From Scylla paramamosain (Eukaryota; Arthropoda; Malacostraca; Decapoda; Portunidae): a stretch of 64,000 bases of DNA. The DNA is taken from positions 41,001-105,000 of the forward strand of contig NW_026973750.1 in assembly GCF_035594125.1 (NCBI RefSeq). The letters are read 5' to 3'. Both the position numbers and the translations under genes were made by a program. Position 1 is the first letter of the stretch. Every line of letters starts with the position of its first letter. The notes under the pieces were generated by a model. The model saw only the letters and a list, made by a program, of their open reading frames with translations. It did not search any database and had not been told where the DNA came from. This document shows positions 1 through 10,992 of this stretch, in pieces.

Positions 1-63
1 GGGGTGAGAGGGAAGGAGGGAGGAGGTGGAAGATAAGGGATCGAGTGTGTGTGCGTGTGTATT

Positions 64-119
64 ATTATCATAATAATAATAATAATAATAATAATAATAG
101 CAATAATAATAATAACAAC

Positions 120-178
<59 letters not shown>
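64..178. repeat. (AAT)n microsatellite
   Basis: Nearly pure AAT/TAA trinucleotide run with a few C interruptions. No coding potential. Confidence 0.95.
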
Positions 179-179
<1 letters not shown>

Positions 180-262
180 CATTTTTTTAGTAAGGCAGTC
201 AAGGAGTGAAAATATACTTAATTCATAAGAAACTATTCACAAAGCCTATGGAAGTGTGTGTC

Positions 263-264
<2 letters not shown>

Positions 265-354
<90 letters not shown>
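265..354. repeat. (TG)n microsatellite
   Basis: About 45 TG units just upstream of the MULE gene. It produces a spurious Cys-Val ORF. Confidence 0.97.
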
Positions 355-356
<2 letters not shown>

Positions 357-424
357 GTTTGGTGGTTCATTTCCTATGTTTTGTAATTACTAATTGACCA
401 CAGAATAAAACAGTTCCTGGCAAG

Positions 425-2227
425 ATGGTAGACTGCACAGACGAGTGTATTCAGTGCCTCGTACCTGTAAGGGCAAGGCAAGAAAGTCTGCAGTGCGACA
501 TGTGTGGGAGGTGGCAACACAGGAAATGCAATACTGGCGTATCTCGTGCTGATTACTGGGCAGCTGTGAAATCCGGTATTTCCATTGATTGGAATTGTAA
601 TACTTGCACCTTCACTGACGAACCAACCTCCCATCCAGTGGACGACCCAGCCACCCCTGCCATGGAACACGAACCATACATCCCTGCAGTTGAACAAGAG
701 TCTTCAGTTGATGACCCACCTGATTTGCCAATGGAACTAGAGGATTCACTTGACGACCCAGCCATACAAGATACTGAACTGCAGCCAGAAAGTGAAGTTA
801 CATTCCAGCTCTCTGAAAAGGGCACACAGCGTGGTAGAGATAAGCTCGTTGACAGCCATGGGTACACTTACAACAAAAAAATGCAGCGATCGAATGTAAC
901 TTACTGGCAGTGTACTAATTGCCCTAAAAGTAACCCATGCAAGGCACTAGTAACGCAGAGAAATGGAAAATATGTAAAGAACAATGTGTTGCACAACCAT
1001 TCACCACCAACTGGCTCTGATATCGTCACTAAAGTAACATTACAGGTAAAGAAACTGGCAGCACAAGATCTGTTTAAACCAGCGACTGCTATAGTGGATG
1101 ATGTGTTGCTAAAAGAGATAGGAAATGCACCATGCCCTAGTCTGCCTAAGCCAGAGCATTTGGCAAGAACAGCAAACAGACAAAGACAAATTTTAAGACC
1201 GACAGAGCCCAAAAACCTGAATTTTGAGCTAGAAGTAAATCACATTCCTGACGACTTTCTTATAGGTGACGTATCAGTTCGTGAACGCCGCCATTTGATC
1301 TTCGCAACAACAGAACAAATAGCACATCTAACGAGGGCAAAGTCATGGTACATTGATAGCACATTCAAGCTATGCAGGCACCATTTTACACAGCTGATGA
1401 CAGTCAACACTTTTGTGAGGGCAGACAACCATGCAAAACAAGTCCCCTTACTATTTGTCATTATGTCTGGGAGAAAAAAAGAGTGACTACAGAAAAGTTT
1501 TCCATGAAGTTTTAACTAGTTTACCAAATGAGCCTTCTGTTCAGCACATAACAATTGACTATGAGAAAGCAATGTGGAAAGTCTTGCTTGAGGTTTTGCC
1601 TAATGCCAAGGTCAAGGGATGCGAATACCATTGGACGCAAGCTGTATGGAGAAAGGTTAGTCACTTTAGCTAATTGCCTACAGATTTTTTTATATATAGT
1701 ACCTGTCAAATAGTAGTTTTAAAACAAATTGGATCACCATAATATGACCAGATTTTTTTTCTTTTGTACAATACAATGTCTAATTTCTTTGTTTTGAAAT
1801 ACTTATGTAGGTTCAAGAGATTGGTCTCCAGCATGCATACACACATGATGACGCGAGGTACAAATACTTACAGAAAGTGATGGCCCTTCCATTTCTGCCT
1901 GAGGCAGATATAGGTCCCGTGTTTGAACGGCTCTCACGTCAAGCTACCACAGCCCAGTTGCAGACTATAATGCAGTACATTTCAAGAACATGGATCCACA
2001 ACTCCTTATGGCCAAATTCTAGCTGGAGTATTTTCAATCAGTCTATCCACACCAATAATGACATTGAAGGCTGGCACAATCGACTAAACAAACGTGCTGC
2101 AGGTAGATGTAACCTCCAGTTTTACCTCCTCGTAAGCCTTCTCCACAAAGAGGCTAAATTGACATCTATCTACATAAGGCTAGTATCCGAAAAAAAAGCT
2201 ACGAAGGATACAATGGAAAAAATATAG
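425..2227 (+). pseudogene. MULE-type transposase with PHD finger and FLYWCH domain (one intron, one frameshift)
   Basis: Probable DDE transposase of the Mutator-like superfamily, which would act in the nucleus on the ends of its own element. Residues 1-60 carry CxxC, CDMC, an H-x2-C and a final CNTC, a PHD-finger-like pattern. Around residues 138-195 lies a FLYWCH zinc finger (TYWQC, CKALV, LHNH). The MULE core follows: first Asp in WYIDSTFKL, second Asp in ITIDYEKA, the C-x2-H of GCEYHW, and the Glu in NNDIEGWHN on the last exon. The frame changes in an A-run near 1472-1479, so exon 1 is read as two overlapping pieces. A phase-0 GT-AG intron (1656-1810) joins it to the last exon, which ends at TAG 2225-2227. 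ATG 425 was chosen because the PHD cysteines begin at once. The catalytic residues survive, so the copy is fairly young. A domesticated host gene is possible, but the downstream repeat units favour a transposon. Confidence 0.82.
1656..1810 (+). other. Intron of the MULE transposase gene
   Basis: Donor AAG|GTTAGT after a Lys codon and acceptor TTATGTAG|GTT. Both edges are in phase 0, and the protein continues without break through the HAYTHDDARY region. The sequence is 155 bp and AT-rich with a T-tract before the acceptor. Reading straight through meets a stop 18 bp after the donor. Confidence 0.8.
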
Positions 2228-2350
2228 AAACTTACAGGGTCAAATATTTACTCTTTGGGAGGAACACATGAGGGATGAGTGATCGGCATATCAGTTGCTG
2301 AAAGCGTGTGCTCACCTGAATGGCCCAGTGCGCAGCTGAATCTATATTTT

Positions 2351-2356
2351 AATAAA
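2351..2356 (+). terminator. Polyadenylation signal AATAAA of the MULE gene
   Basis: AATAAA lies about 125 bp after the transposase stop, followed by AT-rich sequence. Weaker ATAAAA copies occur further on. Confidence 0.5.
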
Positions 2357-2578
2357 AGTTTCTAATTCTTTGTCACTATTTGAATATTACATGTATGTAA
2401 CTGCCTTTTAATCAAAGTTTTTTTTTATTCTTTGTAACTACTTTTTGGTCATTACTTTCTGAATATTACATTTATTTAACTGTCTTTTGATAAAAGTTTA
2501 TTTTTAATTCTTTGTCACCACTTTCTTAATCTTACATGTATGTAGATTTTTTAAATAATTATTTCTTTTTTAAATATA

Positions 2579-2688
2579 TGTGGGCGAATTGACTCTTATA
2601 TGTGGGCGAATTGACCTGTGGGCGAATTGACCTGTGGGCGAATTGACTTGTGGGTGAATTGACATGTGGGCGAAATGACCGTAATTCC
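2579..2688 (+). repeat. Six degenerate copies of a 15-bp subterminal unit
   Basis: TGTGGGCGAATTGAC occurs six times with short spacers; the last two copies carry substitutions. It lies downstream of the MULE gene, so it may be the element's subterminal or terminal repeat. I did not find the inverted counterpart upstream; it may lie outside the window or be lost. Confidence 0.75.
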
Positions 2689-2739
2689 TATTACGTCACA
2701 GCCTCTCTCTTCTTCTATCAGCACCCTCCACTTTCCCTC

Positions 2740-3990
2740 ACTCCATCTATTTGTATTCAGGAAGGTAAACAGCATCTCTCCTTTCCATGCCTTCTCCTAT
2801 TCTTGTATGGAGCCCTCCAAGTGCAAGGCCCACTCTATCACATTCCAGGCTACCCATACCTTCCCTATGTTGGACATGTGGACACTGTCTGGTGACCACA
2901 CCCAATTCATCTTTTCCCACAACTGCAGGCCATCACACTCCCATTCTTCTAGCTTCCCTATGCATCTCCTGTTCACCTATCTCCTCTCCTGGCCAAATTT
3001 TTGACCCTCCTTATCCCACCTCATGGGGATGCACATCAATAAGGGCCTCTTGTCTATCTTCTCCCTTACCACGTGAACTATCTCCCATCCACCGCACTGT
3101 CTCCTTTCCTCATGTCTCCTCTAAGCCGTTCCCTCCTCCCTTGATCACCACCAGGTCCTCAGGTCCCATTTCCCTGAGGTGTTGTCTCACTACCTCATGG
3201 ATGACCCTGATGCCTGGTCTCTTTTGTCCATTACCTTATATCCACCTTTTGACAACATGTACATCTGTTTACTTACTCCACTCATGAGACTATCTCTGAA
3301 TATCCATACTCTCCCTCCTGCCTTCTCCCATGTCCTCAGCTTTGGCCTTCTACCCTACTACCCTACTGTGTCTTTCTCCAGGAGTGGTGTCCTACTCTCA
3401 TCCATGTCCCTGTCCTTGGCCTGGCATTGTCTCTCTGCTCCATCCAGTTGCTGTCCTTCTCCTCCCTTCTGTTGTAATGATCCTCCCTATCCTGGTCTGT
3501 CTTCTTGACCTTACCACTGCTGCTCTCCTGTACTCTACTGGCACAGCCCACAGCCTGCCTGGTGGCCACACGCCTCTCTTCACAGTCCTGCTTTTCTTCA
3601 CCTAGCTCTGCCTGCTCCTTCCTCCCCAGTAAGTGTGATCCTGAGGTTCTTTTGACTGGTCCTTTACTTCGGCAGGGAGCTTAGAATCCTCCATCCCCCT
3701 GCCTTGGCCTTCCTCTTCCCCCTTGGCAGACCTGACGTCACTCCCAGGGGTGTCCTCCCCGGCCACCTCCGTTTCGGAGCCCTCCACCTCATTTCTCACA
3801 GTGAGTGCCTCCCATTCCCCCTTCATCCTCAAGAGACACCCGCTGCACAGGAACAAGAGGTTCTTGTTCTTGAGGACCCTATCTCCTGCACCCTTTAGCC
3901 CAACACACTCCACACGATACCAATCATACCACCTTCCACATGCTACTCCTCTGCAGCGACGTGTTACCTCCTTCCTGCATTTCTGCAGTC
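2740..3990 (-). pseudogene. Relic of LINE family A ORF1 (PHD finger plus SGNH hydrolase), antisense
   Basis: Recognised by comparison with the intact ORF1 at 32778-33692. Read on the minus strand, about 3980-3830 gives a decayed PHD finger (cysteine pairs, then LLFLCSGC like LVFLCREC). About 3200-3120 gives EDLVVIKGGGNGLEE, matching block III of the SGNH hydrolase fold. Near 2900 SPDSVHMSNIG matches block V (DGVHLNHNG), with Asp and His in place. Several frameshifts and stops separate these islands, so it is dead. No ORF2 can be recognised beside it. Confidence 0.65.
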
Positions 3991-3999
3991 GCTGTTAAA

Positions 4000-4560
4000 C
4001 ACTTCTTTTTTTTTTTTTTTTGCCTAAAATGAGGCTAACACGCAACCCACACCCTCGAATAAGTTTACAAAATATTTAAGAGCTTCCGCCTAGTACTCAC
4101 CTACAAACATCAACAATGATCAGCACCGTCAGCTGATGTTTGTTTTGAACGGTGAGGCGGTGAAGGGTGAGAGCTACATCTAGCACGCGGAACGGTTTTC
4201 TCACCCATGGCTGTAGGGAGAAAACCCTTGGGTATTGACCCATAAACATGATGCGGATGGCATCGCTGTGTGTGTTGTCCCAGTAGAATTGGCTCAACTG
4301 AGAGATGAGGTGTCTTGTGGTAGAGAGAGAGGGAGGGAAATTGCGTGATGTTTACATCTGACAGAGCCATCTTGGGGGCAGTGTCAGCAATCCAGGATTG
4401 CCAGATGGGCTTTTTTTTATAGAAAAAAAAAAACTTTTTCTTTTCAAGCATTTGGCCTAAATTACCAAATTTGGCTTTTCTTGAATATGTGGCTTAAATA
4501 TTGTTACGCACTATGCGATCTCCACTGTCACCAGCTGCTGCACAACATTCGCTACACTTA
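4000..4560. other. Intergenic stretch without recognisable gene
   Basis: Contains a T-tract near 4006-4021 and A/T runs near 4410-4435. No coding frame has family motifs and no RNA gene was recognised. Confidence 0.5.
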
Positions 4561-4561
4561 G

Positions 4562-4735
4562 CCTGGTTCACACTAGTCTGTTTTTACAGATTCCGTTTCG
4601 CGTTCAACGTCTAACAATGACGTCACAAAAACGGAGTCAGTACTGAACGGAGAAGCTACCCGGCCTCCGTAATCAGTATCTATGTTTGTGAACATGGCCG
4701 CGAGGTGAGATCTCCTCGACAAGGAATATGGGTAA
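4562..4735. repeat. MITE-like repeat, copy 1
   Basis: A stretch with GGTTCACACTA, ACAGATTCCG, AACAATGACGTCA and CTCGACAAGGA in this order is shared with 30880-31075, where its two halves are inverted relative to each other. It encodes no protein, so it is most likely a short non-autonomous DNA element. The foldback element at 4813 follows directly. Confidence 0.6.
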
Positions 4736-4812
4736 AACTGCAGGGTTAGACCTCCCCCTTTTCCTCCATCCCACCCCCCCACCCTCCCCAACAAGCTTGG
4801 GGGCCTGTGGGG

Positions 4813-5285
4813 AATCGGAGGTTTTGGGGGGGGAGACATAAAAGAGCGATAAATGGACTTTGAAAATTTAGGGAAATTTCCCTAGAAATTTCCCTAGAAT
4901 AAAAAAATTGGGGATAAAATTTAAGTTTCAACCAATACACCAGAATAATTATATACCTAACCTAACCTAACCTAGACGGGGGGCTGCGCCCCCCTGGACC
5001 CCCCCCAAGGTTATTAACCTAACCGGGGGGGCTGCGCCCCCCTGGACCCCCCCTAAGGTTACTAACCTAACCTAACCTTAACCTAACCTAACCGGGGAGC
5101 TGCACCCCCCCTGGAACCCCCCCTAAGGTTACTAACCTAACCTAACTTATATCCTTGGCTAGTAACCTAGCCATGCAATAGTATCTTCGCCACGCAATAA
5201 CAGTACAGTACCTAGGGAAATTTCCCTAGATTGAAAAAAAGCATTTATAGCTCTTCTATACCTCTTCCCCCAAAAAACTCCCGAT
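4813..5285. repeat. Foldback element with about 70-bp inverted arms
   Basis: The left arm (4813-4880) and right arm (5211-5285) are imperfect reverse complements, sharing the tracts ATCGG, GGGGG, ATAAATG and a terminal GGGAAATTTCCC palindrome. The interior holds CCTAA repeats and GC hairpins. The string GGGTAAAACTGCA occurs outside both arms (about 4730 and 5360) and could be a long target-site duplication, although one flank has also diverged. Confidence 0.65.
4951..5150. repeat. CCTAA telomere-like repeats alternating with GC-rich hairpin units
   Basis: Short runs of CCTAA (arthropod telomere motif, C-strand) alternate three times with a 27-30 bp unit built on GGGGGGCTGCGCCCCCC, a near-perfect palindrome, followed by TGGACCCCCC. 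The third unit carries substitutions. This looks like an interstitial telomeric or satellite fragment, not a chromosome end. Confidence 0.8.
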
Positions 5286-5289
5286 ATGA

Positions 5290-6040
5290 TGATGATATAA
5301 TAAGAAATTCATCAATGTGACTTACGTTTACGGTTGCTGTGGAGATATTAGAAAATACGGGTAAAACTGCAAATAATCCGTAATCGCAGTCAGCACACCT
5401 ATCTCCCGCCATGGCACAACTAAGAGTATATCAGCAGGCCACCCTTGTCAGCCGTGACTGACAGAGATCACACGTATTGTATGGTGATTGGCAGATGTAT
5501 TATCACGTGAATTGACGACGTCACGCTCCAGCTGCGTGCGCCACACACGAACACACGCATTAATTTGTGTAGCTTCACTCGGAAGGGATGATTGTGGACT
5601 TAGTTTCTGGAGGCGGCGCGCTATTAATTTAATTACTACGGCCTTACAAAAGCCTTCCCCACATTGAAAACATCACAGACATGTTCTATAGTAAGTACTC
5701 TATCACGTTGCAATGTGTTTTTAATGAATAGAGAGGAGGTCCAACCCTGCAGATATACGGTATTTTCCGGTTGTCCGGTTGTCACTTATTAATACACTGT
5801 CATTACCACAGCTGCTGAGTGAGGCTTGTTGCGTTTCTGCAGTTTGTTGGGCTGAAACCTGTCCAGTCCATCCTTGTGCATGTGTTTACATGCTTTGCGG
5901 TGATGCCGCTGTTGTGAAAAGAATCTGCGCAGGCGAGAAAATCGCCCCAGTGACGATTTGAGGACAGACGGAGGACGTGTGTGACTCCGCTCCTGTATTT
6001 CTAAATAACTTCTCGGATTTTTTTTGCCAATAGTAATTGT
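5290..6040. other. Non-coding stretch upstream of a family A LINE
   Basis: No frame shows family motifs. The part from about 5800 probably belongs to the 5' leader of the LINE copy that starts coding at 6045. Confidence 0.4.
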
Positions 6041-6044
6041 CAGG

Positions 6045-6981
6045 ATGGCGGTAGATGAGTGTAAGATGTGCAAGGAGAGTGTGACGATCAGATGTAGTGG
6101 CGTGGAGTGTGGTGTGATTTATGGTTCCACACAGCCTGTGCGGGGCTCAAAGCCTCCATCAAGACGCTGAACCACAAAAACATGTCTGGAGACGGCGAAG
6201 GAGAAGCTGAAGACCAGGAAGGAAAACATGGTAGCCAAGGAAATATATAAGACGGCGACAGTGACCAGCATAAAGGACACGCAGACGAAGGATGCCAAAA
6301 ATAGGGATACACAGACTGTGAACATCCGACAAGACCTAGAAGACAAGGGCATGCAATCAAAGGAGAAAGACCAGCAACCACAAAGAGGGCCAACGATGAA
6401 GAAAATGATCCAGAGGAAGTCCCCACTCTGCAGTGTTGGGAACAACATGGTCAGGAATGCAGGTTTCCACCGCAAAAACCAAGATGAGCGGGAGCTCACA
6501 GGAGTGTCTGCGGGGAGCCAAGATTCATGAAATAAAGAAGACAGTGAATGAGAAGACCCAGAAGTTTAAGAATGATCTGCTTGTGATCCAGGGCGGCGGT
6601 AACGACCTGGAGAGGACTGAAGCAGAAGAAACAGTGAGGGAGGTGGTGGAGGAAGTGAAAGCTGCTGAGGACAAGAAGCTGAGTGTGGCTGTGGTGGGAG
6701 TGATCAGACACCCAAGAGAAGGAGACTGGTATGAGCGACTGAGAAGATGGACGAACTGCAAGATCCAGGAAGAAGTGCTGAGAATGAAGCTGGACTGGCT
6801 GAGGGGCAAGAAAGGCAATGTCAGTTTCATTGACCTGGATCTTACCCCGAGGGAGGGCATGAACTTCCTGCCGGACGGGGTGCACCTCAATGAAGTCGGC
6901 AACGAGAGGATGTGCAGGCAGCTGTGTGAAAAGATGTGTGCAATGTCCACTGTGTGCATGGACTGCCTGAATGAGGGATAG
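6045..6981 (+). pseudogene. LINE family A ORF1, degenerate (PHD finger plus SGNH hydrolase)
   Basis: The ATG at 6045 opens onto CKMC and a PHD-type cysteine pattern. After a frameshift near 6110, WFHTACAGLK completes the finger, as in the intact ORF1 at 32778. Further frameshifts follow; the GDS block is decayed (near 6440 the equivalent reads GNNMVRN). From about 6520 the frame is good: GGGNDLERTE (block III, Asn-Asp kept) and DGVHLNEVGNER (block V). It ends at TAG 6979-6981. In the family this protein probably binds LINE RNA and may act on lipids or esters through its SGNH fold; this copy cannot be made. The ORF2 relic follows after about 50 bp. Confidence 0.8.
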
Positions 6982-8625
6982 GAGTGCACTGGAGTAAGGA
7001 AGAGAAGACACCAAGCAGGCAAGATCATGTATGAAACTTGGTTGTATGAATGTGAGAGGATGGGGCAATGGCAAATTTGAAAATGTATGCAAGGAGTTGA
7101 ATGAATGGAGTTTGGACTTGGTAGGAATATCTGAGACACACCTGAGAAATATGGTGCAAATGGAAGGGGGTGAGTATGTGATGGTAGGAAAGACACAGTA
7201 AACAGAAGTTAGGAAGAGACAGCCTTGCTCCACAGAAAGATGAGGCGCCTGAAAGTAGAAGAGCTTGATGTAGGAGATAGTGCAGAGGGTGAGGATGTGT
7301 TAGCTGCCTGAGTGGAGTGTAGGGATGAGTGTGATAGGCCTGAGAGGGTAGTTGTAGTTGTAGTGTACATAACGGTGAAAGGTGAGAGAACAGTTATGAA
7401 GAATAGCACAAAGTACTGTATATTGAAGAAGATTGCAAAAGATCATGCTGGAGAGAGATTATTATGGGAGACATGAATGCACACATAGGTATTTTAGGTG
7501 AACAAATGAATAGGGACAGTGAGATGCTTGATGAGTTTGTGAATGAGATGGACCTAGAAAACCTGAATGAGATCCTGGCAGAAGGATGAGTGACTTTGTG
7601 TGCTAGGAACCAGGAGTCTGTAATTAACTGTATGATAGTGAATGGGAGAATGAATGAGATTCTGGACCGCATGTGGATAGATGAAGATGGAATGACTGAC
7701 ATTGCCTCAGACCATAACATGCTGGTACTAGAATGTAAGTTGAATGGAAGGGACAAAATAAATGGCAAGGCTAAGAGGAGAAAGTGGAGACTGAGAGATG
7801 TAAGATGGGAGAATTTCCAGGTAGACTTGAGTGAGAGAAACTGGGATGATGAAAACTTGAATGGTGTGGATGAAATGAATGATAGGTTTGTGAAGAATGT
7901 GAGAAATGCAGCAGACAGCCAGATAGGATATGTAATAACAAGTACCAAGAAGCGTGCATGTAAGCCATGGTGGAGTGACAAAATTAGGAATGCTAGAAAG
8001 GAAAGAAAGAGACTAAATATGGTATGCAGGCAGTGGAGAAAGAGGAGGCATGAGAGTGAGGAGGCCGAGAGTGAATACCAAAATGCATGGACAGTGTATG
8101 TGGGTCAGCAGCAAGTGAGAGCTAAAGATATTGAATGATAAAGCTAAGTGTGAGAGACGTGTGATTCAGTTCCTAAGAGAGAAAGGTGTTGAGGGTGGCT
8201 GAGAATGGTACAGATTCCTGAGGGTCAAGGGAATGCCTGACAGTGAGAATGTGGAGAGTCTGAAGGTGAATGGAGCAGTGGTGACAGATAGGGAAGAAAT
8301 GAGAAGGGCAATGAAAGAGTTCTGAGAAGAGATTGGAGGTGTAGGTGATGTACTTGATGTGACAGAAGGGTGTGTGACACTAGAGAGGAAGGACGCAGAT
8401 GACTTGAATGTAAGAATCAGCAGGGAGGAAGTGGAGAAATGTGTGAATAGGCAGAAGAGTGGGAAGGCAGCAGGGCCAGATGAAATACCTTATAAGATGT
8501 ACAAAAATGGAGGGGAAGTTGTGACTGATAGAATGACTGAGTTATTTAACCAGGTGTGGGAGAAGGAGAGAGTGCCGAGAATGTGGAATGAATACAGGCG
8601 ACTCTGCTGTATAAGAGAGGATACA

Positions 8626-9153
8626 TGTTACTGTATGTAAAGCGTATGTACCTCACGGCATTATTCCTCGGCATTTATAAGTGAAATGTTCAATAGTTTT
8701 CTATTTGCATGAAAACGTGTAATATGTGTAAGTATCAGTATTTAATGCTATATTAAGCACCGAAGCCGATGCTCACTTGTTAGTAGTGTGGGGTTAACCT
8801 GCTAGTCGCCTGCGGGCATCACTCACGGCCAAGTCGCGCTCAGACAAAGACGGGCAGGATGGTGACCGAGGTAAATACTTTAATTTTGTAGTAAAAACTG
8901 ATTGTCATAGTGCTAAGTCAATTGCATGTATTGTTAATGAATATTGTAATATGTTGAAAGTGTTTAATATCAGTGTATAATGTTATTTTGTAAGAAATTG
9001 AGACCGAGAACTTGTTCGCAGTTCTTACGGTCATGCCTACCTCATCAATAAACGTCAGAGAGAGAACTGCCTTTCCTCGACCCTACGATGATGGGTGTGA
9101 TCAGTAAAACAGATCACCTGAGAGCCAATTGATGCCCAGCCGGTGCGGGTACA
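8626..9153. mobile_element. Solo LTR, 528 bp, with 5-bp target duplication
   Basis: Starts TGTTAC and ends GGGTACA, flanked on both sides by ATACA (8621-8625 and 9154-9158). Removing the insert and one ATACA restores the LINE reading LYKRGYKSKNELKNY, matching intact copies. It contains AATAAA near 9048 and no ORF, as expected for an LTR left after recombination between two LTRs. It differs from the Gypsy LTRs at 15.2 and 25.7 kb. Confidence 0.88.
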
Positions 9154-9262
9154 ATACAAGAGTAAAAATGAGTTGAAAAATTACAGGCCGATTGCATTAG
9201 TGAACACAGTAGGTAAAGTTTTCAATGTAATGAGATTGTGTAAGTGGATTGAGAGAGCTGGA

Positions 9263-9748
9263 GTATTAGGTGAGGAACAGAAAGGGTTTTGTGTGGACAG
9301 AAGAGCAGAAGATAACATGTTTGTAGTGAATTAAATTATTGAAAGAAAGAAGAAGGATGGTAGTAAACTGTAATTAGGTTTTCTAGACATAGAGAAAGCT
9401 TATGATAGAGTGGATAGAGAAATACAAGGCAGAGTCTTAGAAAAGACTGGGTTGAGTGCAAAGATAGTTAACATAGTGCAAAGTATGTATGTAGACACAA
9501 GAGCTGTATTAGGTGAGGAACAGAAAGGGTTTTGTGTGGACAGAAGAGCAGAAGATAACATGTCTGTAGTGAATGAAATTATTGAAAGAAAGAAGGATGG
9601 TAGTAAACTGTACTTAGGTTTCCTAGACATAGAGAAAGCTTATGATAGAGTGGATAGAGAAATACTAGGCAGAGTCTTAGAAAAGACTGGGTTGAGTGCA
9701 AAGATAGTTAACATAGTGCAAAGTATATATGTAGACACAAGAGCTAGA
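9263..9748 (+). repeat. Tandem duplication of 243 bp inside the LINE RT domain
   Basis: The segment from VLGEEQKGF to YVDTRA occurs twice in direct orientation, starting at 9263 and 9506. The junction shares GAGCTG. The offset is 81 codons, so frame is kept. Copy 1 has two stops (9332-9334 and near 9370) that copy 2 lacks; copy 2 is 3 bp shorter in a GAA run. Confidence 0.9.
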
Positions 9749-10222
9749 TACAGACTAGGAAATATAGAGAGTGAGAGAGTGAGAGAGTGAGAGTGAGAGA
9801 GGAGTTAGGCAAGGCTGTATTTTATCACCAACCCTTGTTAGCTTGTATACAGAGGAATTAGCAGCCAGAATGAGAATAATGAATATGGGAGTTAGTGTGG
9901 GGAATGATAAGATATGTGTGCTTTTTTATGCAGATGATTATGGTTATGCGTGAATTGGCAGATGAGCTTCAAAGTTTGTTTGATGTTGTAGATGGGTATG
10001 GAAGGAACTTTGGTGTGAGATTTAGTAGCGAGAAAAGCAAGTTCATGATTGTGAATAGGTCAGAGGATGAGAGAAATTCAGTGTGGAGACTGGGAGGAAA
10101 TGTGTTGCAACAGACAGATGAACATAAGTACATGGGAATATGGATGAGTCTGAATGCCTGTGTGAAGGCAAAGAATGAAAAGATAAGCATGGTGAACCAG
10201 TGGGTGGGTCATCTAGGAAGTC

Positions 10223-10912
10223 ACACAATGCTTTAAATGCTATAAATTCAGCCACCGCACTAATCAGTGCAAAGAAACTGAACAAGTCTGCTCTAAGTGT
10301 ACCACTAAGGGCCATGACTACAGGAACTGCCAGACACCTACCCTTAAATGTGTAAACTGTGATGGAGAACACACAGCGGTCTCCTTTAAATGCCCCATAA
10401 AACGCGAGAGTCAGCAACAGCAAAACTCTCCAAAACCTACCCCACTGACAACTACTTATGCTCAAGCCACCACACCCATGCAAGCCATTCCTAACACCAA
10501 CACAAACACAGAGAAACTTCTGCTTGCAGATATCATCATAAAATACTCAATTCAAACCTCATTTGGCGACCTTAAAAAACAGGCAGAAACCATGAACACA
10601 CTGCTTGAATACAACGGTTGCCCCATAATAAAACTTCCACCTAATTTCCAACAAACCAACAAAGAACACTTTAAACAACATTGCCAACAAAATGAAGAGA
10701 CACACGTTCCAGCACCCACACTCCAGGAACCCGAACTTATCATACCCAATGAAACCAGTTCCCCTTCACACAGGGACCTGGGCTCTGAAGAAGACTCAGC
10801 TTCTAGGGAACCGCAGCCCCAGAAGCCTACTCCACCACGATCCACCCCTACAACTACCACTACCAATACCAACACCACCAACACCACAAAAAAGATGGGT
10901 ATAAAACGTTAG
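10223..10912 (+). pseudogene. Jockey-type LINE ORF1, 5'-truncated, with CCHC zinc knuckles
   Basis: An open frame enters directly from the truncation point in the family A relic and ends at TAG 10910-10912. It has two C-x2-C-x4-H-x4-C knuckles (CFKCYKFSHRTNQC and CSKCTTKGHDYRNC) and a third variant C-x2-C-x3-H-x6-C (CVNCDGEHTAVSFKC). This three-knuckle pattern is typical of Gag-like ORF1 proteins of the jockey clade, which bind element RNA. The tail is rich in Pro, Thr and Asn. The N-terminal half is missing, so it is a dead 5'-truncated insertion. ORF2 begins 80 bp later. Confidence 0.8.
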
Positions 10913-10992
10913 ATCACAACCGCTCTCCAACCCTCCCCTCCTTCTACACGAACCGCATCAAGGGGTAAGAAAAACACCTAAGACACTCAACA

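Larger units (their letters stand above)
7031..10220 (+). pseudogene. LINE family A ORF2, degenerate (endonuclease plus reverse transcriptase)
   Basis: It starts with ATGAAACTTGG at the site where the two younger copies have GTG. The endonuclease region (GCMNVRGWGN, ETHLRN, SDHNMLV near 7717) is broken by stops before 7590, then open to 8138. The linker and RT fingers follow (GKAAGPDEIPY near 8465, NYRPIALVNT after the solo LTR, FLDIEKAYDRV near 9620). The YADD region is disrupted near 9930. The copy ends around 10220, where the jockey element begins, and its C-terminal zinc knuckle is missing. Two later events sit inside it: a solo LTR (8626-9153) and a 243-bp tandem duplication (9263-9748). 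Heavy decay makes it the oldest long family A copy here. Confidence 0.85.

Noticed and set aside
2650..3605. Plus-strand Pro/Ser/Leu-rich ORFs
   Set aside because: Opposite strand carries the esterase motif islands of a LINE relic; the plus frames are shadows.
4951..5150. True chromosome end
   Set aside because: CCTAA runs are short, degenerate, interrupted by GC hairpins and enclosed by inverted arms.
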